From an uncultured Muribaculaceae bacterium (GTDB lineage: Bacteria > Bacteroidota > Bacteroidia > Bacteroidales > Muribaculaceae), in the NCBI GenBank assembly GCA_910578095.1, contig CAJTOZ010000028.1, positions 1 to 34,593 on the forward strand: a stretch of 34,593 nucleotides of DNA, read 5' to 3'. A model generated the notes under the pieces. That model had not been told where the DNA came from. It made no database searches and saw nothing but the letters and a program-made list of their open reading frames with translations. Made by a program: the position numbers and the translations under genes. Positions within the stretch are counted from its first letter, which is position 1, and the number at the start of each line of letters is the position of its first letter. Of this stretch, positions 24,557 to 33,017 are shown in pieces.

Positions 24557-24588
24557 CCCCGCCGACACGGGTGGTCGGCAGGGCCTGC
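24546..24588 (-). terminator. Strong Rho-independent terminator of the susCDEF operon
   Basis: A 15-base stem with a few G-T pairs (24588-24574 with 24566-24552), loop of seven bases, then six T on the minus strand (24551-24546). It begins 24 bases after the susF-like stop and overlaps the next promoter. Confidence 0.9.
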
Positions 24589-24611
24589 GCTATTGCGGTG
24601 TGTGGGATCCG

Positions 24612-26036
24612 TTACTGCTTGGCGAGCACGGCGGTGTAGGGCACCGAGCTGCAGTCGAAGGTCACGATGTAGGTGCCTGCTTCGGCTGTGACGATGTTGC
24701 CGCCGTTGAACACGAGCGCCGATGCGTCCGTGCCCCAGTTATGGGCCCAGTCGTTGTTGGCGCGGAATTTCCATTCGCAGCCGGCGGGGAACTCGACGGG
24801 AGCCGACACCCATGTGCGGAAATCGGCGCTCGGGGTCAGAGCCAGGCTCTCGCCCCAGCCGTTGAAGCCGCCTATGATGCCGATGGTGCTCATGTAGGTG
24901 AGCGTCATGTCCTTGGTGGCGAAATTGATCTCCACGTAGTAGAGGCCGTCGACATCGGGCTTGATATTGCCGCCGCCGTTGGCTTTGCCGGTGTAGGTGA
25001 CGATGCCGTTGTCGGCCACGTTTTTCTCAAGCGTGCCGCCCAGGCCGAAGTCCTTGCCGAGCCAGTCGGTGTCGGGGTTGAACTTGAAGCCGTCGCCGAT
25101 GATGCTCACCAGACCTTTGTAGTTGACGTAGTCGTCGGTGGTGAGTGTCTGCGATGCGGCCGCGCTCCAGCCGTTGGCTGTGCCGGGGGTGTAGAGGCAT
25201 GTGTAGGCTTGCTTGTAGTCGTAGGTGTCGGTGAGCATGTTGATGTCCATCAGCATGGGCGAGGCTGCGACAACATTGCCGGCGGCAACGCCTTCGAGCA
25301 GGTCGCCGGAGGCGTCGGTGCCGCCTGCGGGGCCATAGATCACGCCAGTCGACGATACGATGCGCCATTTCAGGCCGGCCTGGTAGTCGGCGTCGCTGTA
25401 CATGGCGGTCACCTTGAAGGCGGGGTCGTCGTAGGGGCTTACGCCGGTGTTGGCGAATGCAAAGGTCATGGCGTCGGAGAAGTCGTCGCTCTTTGCTATT
25501 TCCAGTGTGTAGCCGTCGGCTATCTCCTTGGCGGCGTCGAAGGGCTTGACGCTGTAGGGGTAGGGGCCGTAGAAATAGTCGGGACCACCCAGGCGCACGC
25601 TGGTGTTGCCGGTCACGGCGTAGGCGGCGTAGCGGATGTAGACGGTGGCTTCGCGCGGGTCTTTGGTGAACGAGCTGTAGTAGACGTCCTGCAGTGCGTC
25701 GGGGGCGATGCTCACGGTGCCTGCGGCGTTTTTGGCCTCAAGAGCCACTGCTCCGGCAAAATCGTCGGTCTTGGCCATTTCGGGCTCAAGCACCACGGTA
25801 TAGCCTTCGGGGGCGCCGGTGAGGGTTGCTGCGGCCAGCTCCACGGCCTCTCCGGAAGCGTTCAGGGCCTGGAGGTTGATTACGGCGCTGTTGCCGGGGG
25901 TGACAGCCACGGCGTCGGTGCCGAAAGGCGCTTCCTGCGGGTTGGTCTGGGGCAGGCCTGTCATGTCCTCCACCTCATCGCAGGCGGTGAAGGCGAGGCC
26001 GAGCGCTGCGGCGCAAAGTATATAAAGCTTTTTCAT
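24612..26036 (-). CDS. SusF/SusE-family outer-membrane glycan-binding lipoprotein (SusF position)
   Basis: A 474-residue lipoprotein: signal peptide with lipobox AFTAC (lipidated Cys 19), then acidic residues DEVED typical of surface-exported Bacteroidetes lipoproteins. Tandem beta-sandwich modules follow; the region about 50-240 resembles repeated SusE/F binding modules (TDDFAGAV, SDDFSDAM repeats), and the last ~90 residues have IIGGFNGWGESLALTP, a starch-binding-like module with an aromatic platform. SusE/F proteins hold glycans at the cell surface and are not enzymes. It starts 13 bases after the susE-like stop and closes the operon. Confidence 0.85.
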   Translation of the reverse strand: MKKLYILCAAALGLAFTACDEVEDMTGLPQTNPQEAPFGTDAVAVTPGNSAVINLQALNASGEAVELAAATLTGAPEGYTVVLEPEMAKTDDFAGAVALEAKNAAGTVSIAPDALQDVYYSSFTKDPREATVYIRYAAYAVTGNTSVRLGGPDYFYGPYPYSVKPFDAAKEIADGYTLEIAKSDDFSDAMTFAFANTGVSPYDDPAFKVTAMYSDADYQAGLKWRIVSSTGVIYGPAGGTDASGDLLEGVAAGNVVAASPMLMDINMLTDTYDYKQAYTCLYTPGTANGWSAAASQTLTTDDYVNYKGLVSIIGDGFKFNPDTDWLGKDFGLGGTLEKNVADNGIVTYTGKANGGGNIKPDVDGLYYVEINFATKDMTLTYMSTIGIIGGFNGWGESLALTPSADFRTWVSAPVEFPAGCEWKFRANNDWAHNWGTDASALVFNGGNIVTAEAGTYIVTFDCSSVPYTAVLAKQ

Positions 26037-26049
26037 TATGCTTGGCGGA

Positions 26050-27318
26050 TTAGTTGTTGATGGTGAAAGTGACTTCGTTGTTGTTGGTGTCGAGGGTTAC
26101 TGTCACGTTTTTGCCTGCGGCATCGGGCAGCACGAAGCAGCCTTCGCCTGCGGCGGTGGGATAGGCCACGCCGGGTGTCACGTCCACGTTGTCGGCGCCG
26201 CTCGACCATTCAGCAGCCCCCCAGCCTGTGGGGTTCTTGTAGAAGCGGCAGAAGAGCTGGGTGTTGCCATCGGGGAATCCGTCGGCGAATGCCGAGAAAT
26301 CGAAGGTGGCGGTGTACACACCGGTGATGCCTTCGTCCACGAGTGCCCAGGTGGCGTAGGTATCAACGGAGGGTGTGGCCCAGTTTTCCTGGTTGCCTAT
26401 CATGTACACCTTGGCGATAGGCACTACCTCCTGCGCGCCGGCAGTCATTGTCACTGTCCACTTGGAGGAGTCCTCGTTGCTCATGTCCACAACGATGGTC
26501 ACTTCGCCGCCGGGCCAGTTCACAAAGTTGAAATTGTCCTTGGTGGACTTGATGCCGTCCTCAAACACGCCGTTGATGAACTCGCACTCCACGTTCTGGG
26601 CGCCGTCGCTGTCGACGGTGTTGCCGCCGTGGTTGTTGCACGGGCCTATGGAGCCGGTGTCCCAGTTTCCGTCCAGCACGGTGTAGAAGCGGAACATGGC
26701 GGCTGCGGGGATGTTGAACACTCCGCTGTAGATCTTCGAGCCGATGGCCTTGTCGCTTTCTTTGAGACGCCAGTTCTTGAGGGTCTCGGTCTCCTCCATC
26801 TTCCATTCGGAAGGGGTGCCCACGAGCCAGATGTAGCCCGGTTCAGGAACTGCAAAGTAGCCTTTAACGTTCTTGAGCTCGATCCAGTTGCTCTTCACAA
26901 GGCCGGTGCCGGCGTTGTCGAGCTTTGCCACGGCGCGGATATAGAGGGGCTGGTAGCCGGGGTCGGTCCATTGGTCGGATGTCTCGATGCCGCGGAGCTT
27001 GCACATGCCTGTGGCCACATCGGCTTCGTTGATGGTGAACGACGCACTTGTGGGAGTGTTGCTGTCGATAGCATAGGTGCTCTGTTTGTCGAGCGAGATT
27101 TCCGTGCTGTAGATTGCAGCGGCCACAAAGCCGTAGTCGGGCTGCGAGCAGGAGAGCGTGATGGTGCCTTCCGGCGTGAGCTCATAATACTGCTCGGCGG
27201 TGGGGGGAGTGTTGAGCGTGAAGCTGTCGGGCACATTCACCACGGGGGTGTCGTCCGTTTCGCAGGATGCAAGGCCTACGATGGCGAGCGCGCTCAGTAG
27301 TATGCTAAGTTTTTTCAT
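26050..27318 (-). CDS. SusE-family outer-membrane glycan-binding lipoprotein
   Basis: A 422-residue lipoprotein with lipobox GLASC (Cys 19) and a following ETDDTP stretch. The N-terminal Ig-like SusE domain spans about 20-130 (FTLNTPP, YYELTPEGTITLSCSQPDYGFVAAAIYSTEISL); two binding modules follow, marked by YIWLVGTPSEWK (about 165) and VYMIGNQENWATP (about 305), both with the Trp-rich turn of SusE/F starch-binding modules. Probable role: capture of an oligosaccharide beside the SusC/D pair. It starts 18 bases after susD. The true ligand cannot be read from sequence. Confidence 0.85.
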   Translation of the reverse strand: MKKLSILLSALAIVGLASCETDDTPVVNVPDSFTLNTPPTAEQYYELTPEGTITLSCSQPDYGFVAAAIYSTEISLDKQSTYAIDSNTPTSASFTINEADVATGMCKLRGIETSDQWTDPGYQPLYIRAVAKLDNAGTGLVKSNWIELKNVKGYFAVPEPGYIWLVGTPSEWKMEETETLKNWRLKESDKAIGSKIYSGVFNIPAAAMFRFYTVLDGNWDTGSIGPCNNHGGNTVDSDGAQNVECEFINGVFEDGIKSTKDNFNFVNWPGGEVTIVVDMSNEDSSKWTVTMTAGAQEVVPIAKVYMIGNQENWATPSVDTYATWALVDEGITGVYTATFDFSAFADGFPDGNTQLFCRFYKNPTGWGAAEWSSGADNVDVTPGVAYPTAAGEGCFVLPDAAGKNVTVTLDTNNNEVTFTINN

Positions 27319-27336
27319 TGTTGTCTGTGTGATGGA

Positions 27337-28890
27337 TTAGTAGCCGGGGTTCTGGCCGATGACCGATACATAGGAATAGGGGATGGCGAACACGCTGCGA
27401 TAGTCTTCGATGGAAGCGCCGGCGTAGATGCCGCCCTTCCAGCTCCAGAGGTATTTGCCACCGGTGAAGAGACCGAAGCGGATGAGGTCGGAGCGGCGGA
27501 AGCCTTCCCAGTAGAGCTCGCACTGGCGCTCGGTGAGCACATCGGTGAGGGAGTAGTCGCTCACTTCCGGCATGCCGGCGCGCTTGCGCACGAGGTTGAG
27601 GTACTTGAGGCCGTCGCAACCTGTGGCGCCGCGCTTCTCGCATTCGGCCAGCATCAGGTAGGTGTCGGCCAGGCGGAACACGGGATAGTCGGCATCGTTC
27701 ATGCCGCCGGTGCTCATCACCACGGGACCCACCTCGGGATCGTTGTCGTAGTTGCTTTCCATCACGTAGCGGAACTTGGTGCACACGTAGCCTTCGGTGG
27801 TGTAGGAATCGAGATCCTCCACGCTGTTGGTGAAGCCGGTGGAGTAGAACATGGCGCGCTTGTCGCCGGCCTCGAATGCGTTCACAAGCTCGGGGCGCAC
27901 CTTCAGGCCGCTCCAGGGGGTGAAGCCGCAGCCGTACTGGGCGAGCACGTCGGCGGGCATGGCGTCGCAGAGTGCGCCGGCCACCAGGTAGGTGGTGCCG
28001 CCCCAGCTTTCCATGGCGCCTACCTGCTGGGGAGCTGCCCAGAGGATTTCGCCGTTGCCCACATACTTGTCGTTGGAGCCGCAGAAGAGGTATTTATATT
28101 CGTCGGCGAGCTGTATGCCGCTTGCCACCACCTGCTTGCAGGCGTCGGCACACTCCTGGTACATGGGGGTGCCGGTGTACACCTCGGCGCCGAGGTAGAG
28201 CTTGGCCAGCAGCATGTAGGCTGCCTCGCGGCTCACACGTCCGTAGCTCTGCTGAGCTGCCAGGGGCACATCGGGGATGGCTGCGGAAAGGTCGGCCACG
28301 GTGGCGTCGAAGAGCTGCTGGCGGTCGTAGGTGGGAGGAATGGCACCGTTGGGAGTGTTTTCATCCACCCAGGGGCCGCGGCCGAACATGTCGATCATAC
28401 ACCAGTAGGCGTAGGCGCGGAGCACGCGGGCTTCGGCCTTGAACTGCGATTTCTGTTCGTCGGTGAGCAGCGAACCGGCGTTCTCGAGCTGCAAGATGAA
28501 GGTCGATGCCTTGCGGGCGAGGTCGGCCTCACGGGCGTAGCAGAGATAGAGCCAACCGTTGTTGTCGAGCCAGGAGTGCTCGAACAGGGCGTGGTAGCCG
28601 GGGTCGTTCCATTTGTTCATGATCACGGCCTCGTCGGCGGTGAGCTCCTGTGCGTTCCAGTGGCAGCGCATGTACACGCCGTCGCCGTCGTTGTATCCGG
28701 GCCAGGAGATGTTGCCCTCGTAGAGGAGCGAGCCGTAGATGCTGCCGAGGTAGCCGTACCACTCGTCGGTGGTGGTGAGCTCGGTCTTGGTGTTGGGATC
28801 GTCGGGCTTCACATCGAGGTCGTTCACGCACGACGATGTGGCGAGAGCCATACCCACACAGGCCAGAGCTGCATATTTATATAGTTTCAT
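27337..28890 (-). CDS. RagB/SusD-family nutrient-uptake lipoprotein
   Basis: A 517-residue surface lipoprotein that acts as the lid of the SusC channel and binds the glycan. Lipobox TSSC with Cys 21, then VNDLDVKPDDPN, the usual SusD N-terminus. The TPR-rich helical core includes AEARVLRAYAYWCMIDMFGRGPWV (about 150-175), a hallmark, and the C-terminal SusD block includes the PVFRLADTYLMLAE, YLNLVRKRAGMP and LTERQCELYWEGFRRSDLIRFG motifs. It lies 33 bases after susC with susE and susF downstream. Ligand unknown. Confidence 0.95.
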   Translation of the reverse strand: MKLYKYAALACVGMALATSSCVNDLDVKPDDPNTKTELTTTDEWYGYLGSIYGSLLYEGNISWPGYNDGDGVYMRCHWNAQELTADEAVIMNKWNDPGYHALFEHSWLDNNGWLYLCYAREADLARKASTFILQLENAGSLLTDEQKSQFKAEARVLRAYAYWCMIDMFGRGPWVDENTPNGAIPPTYDRQQLFDATVADLSAAIPDVPLAAQQSYGRVSREAAYMLLAKLYLGAEVYTGTPMYQECADACKQVVASGIQLADEYKYLFCGSNDKYVGNGEILWAAPQQVGAMESWGGTTYLVAGALCDAMPADVLAQYGCGFTPWSGLKVRPELVNAFEAGDKRAMFYSTGFTNSVEDLDSYTTEGYVCTKFRYVMESNYDNDPEVGPVVMSTGGMNDADYPVFRLADTYLMLAECEKRGATGCDGLKYLNLVRKRAGMPEVSDYSLTDVLTERQCELYWEGFRRSDLIRFGLFTGGKYLWSWKGGIYAGASIEDYRSVFAIPYSYVSVIGQNPGY

Positions 28891-28923
28891 ATTGTTGCGT
28901 TCTTGTATGTGAAAGAGTGTGTG

Positions 28924-31900
28924 TTAGAAAGAGGCCACAATGCCGAGCGAGTAGGTTGTGGGGCGGGGGTACACGCTGTTGTCGATACCGCTGAACACCT
29001 CGGGGTCTACGCCATTGTATTTGGTGATGACGAAGGGGTTCTGCACGGCGCCGTAGAGACGGATGCGGAGGGTGTTGTTGAGCAGCTCGCTCCAGGTGTA
29101 GCCCAGAGTGATGTTGTCGCAGCGTACGAACGAAGCGTTGCGCACGAAATAGTCGCTCATCTGCATCATGTCGGTCTTGGTGCTCTGCCAGAGGTACACG
29201 TTGTTGAGCAGGTTGCTGATGGGGGGCACGGCAGTGCGCGATGCGAAGGCATTGTCCACTTCGTTTTTGTTGTACACCCAGTTGCCGATGCTGGAGCGCA
29301 GCGTGAAGCCGAAGTCCCAGTTTTTCCAGCTGAAATTGTTCTGCCAGTTCAGGGTCACAGCGGGGTCTTTGGAGTGGTAGATGTAGCGGTCGTCGGCAGT
29401 GATGGCGCCGTCGCCGTTGCGATCCACGAACACACCTTCCACGGGGGTGCCGTCGGCGTTGTACACCTGCTCATACACCCAGAAGGAGAATGCGGGGAAG
29501 CCTTCCTGATGCTTCTGGATGTCGCCGGCGGTGCCGATGTTGCCGGTGGTGCTGTCGGCACCTTCGGCCAGGCGGGTCACTTTGTTCTTGTTCCATGCCA
29601 CGTTGAAATTGCTGGTCCAGGTGAAATCCTGGGTCACTACGGGCTTGGTGAGGAGGTTGAACTCGATGCCTATGTTCTCGAGGTCGCCGAGGTTCTGCGG
29701 GCCGCGGTTGCTCAGGTTGGAGCCTACAGGGTAGGTGGCCACTGTGAGCAGGTCCTTGGTTTTGCGCTTGTAGAAGTCGATGCTACCTGCGATGCGGTTG
29801 TTGAGGAAGCCGAAATCGATACCTGCGTTCCAGGTGTGTGTCTCCTCCCATTTGAGGGTGGAGTTGTAGGCTCCGGGCATCACGGTGTAGTGCAGTTTGC
29901 CATCGGGACCGATGTACTGCTGGTTCATGTTGGTGCTCTGGTTGAACACGGGCAGGTAGGCGAAGAGGTAGTCGTTGCCCAGGTCCTGCTGGCCGGTGAT
30001 ACCATAGCCGGCGCGCACCTTCAGTTCGTTCATGAACGAGCGTGCGCCTTCCATGAAGTTCTCTTCAAGGATTTTCCAGCCGAGGGCCACCGAGGGGAAT
30101 GTGCCCCAGCGTGTGTCCTTGCTGAAGCGGCTGGTACCGTCGCGGCGCACTGTGACGGTGAGAAGATAACGGTCCATAAGAGTGTAGTTGAGACGGCCGA
30201 AGTACGACAGCAGCTGATAGGGCTTGCTGTAGTAGTATGTGTCGCTGCGCTGATAGCCGTCGAAGTCCATGCCGGGGGCATACACCTGGCTGTAGTTGTT
30301 GCCGTCGTTGTGGAATTTCTGCCAGGAGTAGCCGGCGGTCACGTCCACAGCGGAGCTGATGGCCTTGAACTCCTTGTTGTAGTTGAGGTAGAAGTCAAGC
30401 AGAAGGTTGTACATCTCCTGGGTCTCGGTGCTCTTGGAACCGTAGCCGTCGCGCACGCTCACATCGCTGCCGGGCACATAGTGGCCGGCGCTCCATGCTG
30501 CGGGCGAGAAGGGGCTGTCGTAGGCTATTTCCTGGCCGTGGCTGTAGTCGTAGGCCAGGTTGAGGTTGGCGCGGAGCTCGCGGAGGAAAGGCATGCGCAG
30601 GTCGAGCTGCAGATTGCCGATGCTCTGGTACACTTTGGCCGTCTTGTGGTATTCGTAGAGCTCGGCCACAGGGTTCTTGCTCTCGATGGTGTTGATGCTT
30701 GCGCCGGTGTCGCCGGTCAGCAGCGCGCCTGCGGCGCCATAGGAGGTGTAGTTGAGCAGGTTGTTGCCGCCGGGCATGTAGACGGGGAGGGTGGGGTTGA
30801 AGCTCACGGCTCCGCCGAGGGTGCCTTTCTCATAGCCGTTCTTGATGTATGCGCCCTTGATGTTGGCGTTCACGCTCAGCAGGTCGTCGAAGAATTTGGG
30901 GTTGATGCTGATGCTTGCAGTGGCGCGGTCCATCGAGGTGGTGTTGATAAGGCCGTTGTTGTCGGTGTAGGCTACGGCCACACGGTAGGGCACGCGGCCC
31001 AGCGAGCCGCCGACGCTCAGCGAGTAGTCGCTGCTCACGCGTGTGCCGAGCACCTGGTCCTGCCAGTCGGTGTCGTAGATCACACCGTTCACGCCCAGGG
31101 CAGCTGCCTGCTGCGAGTCGGCGCCGTAGCGGTTGATCACAAAGTCGGCATACTGGCGGCCGCTCATCATGTCCATGGTCTTGCGGGGTGTGTTCACATA
31201 CATGTTGGCTGCGAAATTCACCTGGGGTTTGCCGCTCTTGCCTTTCTTGGTGGTGATGATGATGACGCCGTTCGAAGCGCGCGAACCGTAGATGGCGGTG
31301 GCGCTGGCATCCTTAAGGATGGTCATGCTTTCGATGTTCTCGGGCGAGATAAGGCCGAGGGGGTTGCTGCCGCCCTTCACATTGTCGTTGACCATGGGCA
31401 CGCCGTCCACCACGAGCAGAGGTTTGTTGCTTGCCGAAAGCGAGCTGCCGCCGCGGATGAGGATGTCGGCGCCGCCGGAGGGGTTGCCGGTGGTGGTGAC
31501 AACCACACCGGGGCTTGCGCCCACGAGCATGTCCTGGGCGGAGGTGGCGAGGCCTGCCTCGATTTCATCGGGCTTGACCACGGCCACGGAGCCGGTGGCG
31601 TCGGATTTCTTGACCATACCGTAGCCCACGACCACGAGTTCGTTCATGGCCACGGAGCTGGTGGCGAGGGTCACATTGATGGTGGTGCGTCCTTCCACGG
31701 CCACTTCCTGTGTGTTGTAGCCGATGTAGGAGAACACGATGGTGCCGTTGGCCGGGGCCTCGATGCGATAGTTACCGTCGATATCGGTGGCAACTCCCGT
31801 CGTCTGGCCTTTCAGCGTCACGCTGGCGCCGATGGCGGGTTCACCGTCGGGCTCGTATACTGTACCCGTCACGATGACATTTTGCGCCAATGCCGGGAAC

Positions 31901-31968
31901 GACAGGCATAGTACTGCTGCGAGCACAAGCCAAGCCTTCCGAGTCATTTGAAAACAAATGTTCTTCAT
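28924..31968 (-). CDS. SusC/RagA-family TonB-linked outer-membrane glycan transporter
   Basis: A 1014-residue TonB-dependent channel. ATG 31968 gives MKNICFQMTRKAW... and a signal peptide ending PALAQ (near residue 29); the ATG at codon 8 is an alternative. Domains: carboxypeptidase-D regulatory-like domain (about 30-110, VTGTVYEPDGEPAIGASV), TonB box/plug start MNELVVVGYG, plug with ADILIRGGSSL and PLLVVDGVPM, then the barrel with ILKDASATAIYGSRASNGVIIITTKKG and a C-terminal PRPTTYSLGIVASF strand. It imports an oligosaccharide bound by SusD. It is the first gene of a four-gene operon with a leader of about 110 bases and a promoter carrying a poly-G run. No enzyme or regulator gene is in this operon. 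Confidence 0.95.
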   Translation of the reverse strand: MKNICFQMTRKAWLVLAAVLCLSFPALAQNVIVTGTVYEPDGEPAIGASVTLKGQTTGVATDIDGNYRIEAPANGTIVFSYIGYNTQEVAVEGRTTINVTLATSSVAMNELVVVGYGMVKKSDATGSVAVVKPDEIEAGLATSAQDMLVGASPGVVVTTTGNPSGGADILIRGGSSLSASNKPLLVVDGVPMVNDNVKGGSNPLGLISPENIESMTILKDASATAIYGSRASNGVIIITTKKGKSGKPQVNFAANMYVNTPRKTMDMMSGRQYADFVINRYGADSQQAAALGVNGVIYDTDWQDQVLGTRVSSDYSLSVGGSLGRVPYRVAVAYTDNNGLINTTSMDRATASISINPKFFDDLLSVNANIKGAYIKNGYEKGTLGGAVSFNPTLPVYMPGGNNLLNYTSYGAAGALLTGDTGASINTIESKNPVAELYEYHKTAKVYQSIGNLQLDLRMPFLRELRANLNLAYDYSHGQEIAYDSPFSPAAWSAGHYVPGSDVSVRDGYGSKSTETQEMYNLLLDFYLNYNKEFKAISSAVDVTAGYSWQKFHNDGNNYSQVYAPGMDFDGYQRSDTYYYSKPYQLLSYFGRLNYTLMDRYLLTVTVRRDGTSRFSKDTRWGTFPSVALGWKILEENFMEGARSFMNELKVRAGYGITGQQDLGNDYLFAYLPVFNQSTNMNQQYIGPDGKLHYTVMPGAYNSTLKWEETHTWNAGIDFGFLNNRIAGSIDFYKRKTKDLLTVATYPVGSNLSNRGPQNLGDLENIGIEFNLLTKPVVTQDFTWTSNFNVAWNKNKVTRLAEGADSTTGNIGTAGDIQKHQEGFPAFSFWVYEQVYNADGTPVEGVFVDRNGDGAITADDRYIYHSKDPAVTLNWQNNFSWKNWDFGFTLRSSIGNWVYNKNEVDNAFASRTAVPPISNLLNNVYLWQSTKTDMMQMSDYFVRNASFVRCDNITLGYTWSELLNNTLRIRLYGAVQNPFVITKYNGVDPEVFSGIDNSVYPRPTTYSLGIVASF

Positions 31969-32029
31969 GCAAAAAATTTTAAGTTTGAACTTGTAATGTA
32001 TGTATTGATAATCTCTATAAAAACTTACT

Positions 32030-32046
32030 CCGCGCGCTGTACGCGG
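32030..32046 (-). promoter_or_regulatory. GC hairpin in the susC leader
   Basis: Five-base GC-only stem (32046-32042 with 32034-32030), seven-base loop, followed on the minus strand by AGTAAGTTTTTAT. It sits midway in the ~110-base leader of susC and could act as an attenuator or stabilise the transcript; the T-run is short and interrupted. Confidence 0.35.
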
Positions 32047-32082
32047 CGGCATGGTATTAGCATAGCCGTGTTTTCCAGTTCG

Positions 32083-32115
32083 CAAATTTAACTATAATTT
32101 TACCCCCCCCCCAAT
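32083..32115 (-). promoter_or_regulatory. Probable susCDEF promoter containing a homopolymer in its spacer
   Basis: On the minus strand a perfect -7 box TAAATTTG (32083-32090) is preceded, after 21 bases, by ATTG (32112-32115; 3/4 of TTTG). The run of ten G (32103-32112) supplies nine of the 21 spacer bases and the last base of the -33 box. The predicted start is near 32077. Confidence 0.6.
32103..32112. repeat. C10/G10 homopolymeric tract
   Basis: Ten consecutive C on the plus strand (G on the minus) in an AT-rich intergenic region. I saw no other G or C run of comparable length in the window. Such tracts are prone to slipped-strand length change. Confidence 0.9.
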
Positions 32116-32168
32116 ACATTAACGATTTTTAACGAAATTTAAGTCGCAAAATGTGGGGAAATGTGTCG

Positions 32169-32185
32169 GCCCGCGCCGAGCGGGC
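32169..32185 (-). terminator. Weak terminator-like hairpin after the small outer-membrane protein gene
   Basis: Perfect six-base GC stem GCCCGC/GCGGGC with a five-base loop, starting seven bases after the stop at 32192. It is followed by CGACACATTT, with no real T-run, so termination is uncertain. Confidence 0.35.
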
Positions 32186-32191
32186 TATGCT

Positions 32192-32896
32192 TCAGGGCAG
32201 AAGTATGCCTATGGCCACGTATGCTCTACGGTGCCACGAGCGTGTGCTCCACTCATAGGAGCCGATGTTTTCGGTGCAGTCGGTGCGTGTGAATGTGATA
32301 TTGGTGGCGCGTGTGGGCCATCGGTATCCGGCGTCGACAAAAAGGCGCAGCTTGCGCTTGAGCCTGAACTCGAGCGTCACTCCTGTGTTTATGACGGGAG
32401 CCCATCCCACTCCGCTGTATTCCCATGCGGTGGAGGGGGCATCGTCGGAGGCCCGGCTGATGCCGCCGGAGGTGCCGGAGGATGTGCCGAAGCCTACGCG
32501 CGCATGCGCTACCAGCTTTCTGCACAAGGCCACGCGTCCTTCAATTCCGGCACTGGCGTTCATGGAGAGAACGTGGAAGCATCCGTCGTAGTCCATCTCG
32601 TAGCCTTCCGGATCTACGTCCGGGCCGAATGTCTCCGCCCCTGCGAAGTTGCATTCGGCATATACGCCTAAATTGGGTATGAAATAAAATGTGGGACGCA
32701 CGCCGAGCTCAAATTTGGAGCGGTTTCTCACAAACGGCCATGGAGCCTCGTTGCCTGTGCGCGATGCGTATCCGAGATACAGTGCTGTTTCGAACTTCCT
32801 GAGTGATTGCTCCCTGCCGGTGACGCTGTCGGGTGTCTGTCCAGGTGCCGGCAGGAGTGTGAGTAGCAAAAAGCATATCGAAACGATTGTTCTCAT
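32192..32896 (-). CDS. Small outer-membrane beta-barrel protein, function unknown
   Basis: A 234-residue protein with a signal peptide (MRTIVSICFLLLTLLPAPGQ). The mature part alternates hydrophobic and polar residues in the strand pattern of eight-stranded barrels (ALYLGYASR, FELGVRPTFYFIPNLGVYAECNFAG, KLVAHARVGFGTS, FVDAGYRWPT) and ends in a strand, RRAYVAIGILLP. I do not recognise a specific family; OmpA- or Opa-like small barrels are the nearest shape. ATG 32896 is chosen because a perfect promoter lies just upstream; the longer frame would run through that promoter and the hairpin at 33018-33056. It stands alone between the susC promoter and an M6 protease. Confidence 0.75.
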   Translation of the reverse strand: MRTIVSICFLLLTLLPAPGQTPDSVTGREQSLRKFETALYLGYASRTGNEAPWPFVRNRSKFELGVRPTFYFIPNLGVYAECNFAGAETFGPDVDPEGYEMDYDGCFHVLSMNASAGIEGRVALCRKLVAHARVGFGTSSGTSGGISRASDDAPSTAWEYSGVGWAPVINTGVTLEFRLKRKLRLFVDAGYRWPTRATNITFTRTDCTENIGSYEWSTRSWHRRAYVAIGILLP

Positions 32897-32920
32897 AGCA
32901 TGATGATGGTTGGTGCGCTG

Positions 32921-32952
32921 CAAATATAGCGATAAATGGTAATAAAACCAAA
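32921..32952 (-). promoter_or_regulatory. Consensus promoter of the small outer-membrane protein gene
   Basis: On the minus strand TTTG (32949-32952), exactly 20 bases, then TATATTTG (32921-32928): a full consensus match. The leader would be about 18 bases before the ATG at 32896. Confidence 0.75.
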
Positions 32953-33017
32953 TATTCGTTTTTTTTTGCTGTTTTACCATTCTATACCCGAGAAAAACAT
33001 GATGCGGGAAGATGGAA

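Noticed and set aside
24600..27300. Long plus-strand open frames opposite susE and susF
   Set aside because: Same artefact: Gly/Val/His-rich translations with no motif, opposite clear lipoprotein genes.
28903..31911. Very long plus-strand open frame of about 1000 codons
   Set aside because: It is antisense to susC. Its composition (Val/His/Ala-rich, no domains) is the artefact of GC-rich codon use opposite a real gene.
31969..32085. N-terminal extension of the SusC protein
   Set aside because: It has no conserved features and covers the leader; the signal peptide begins at 31968.
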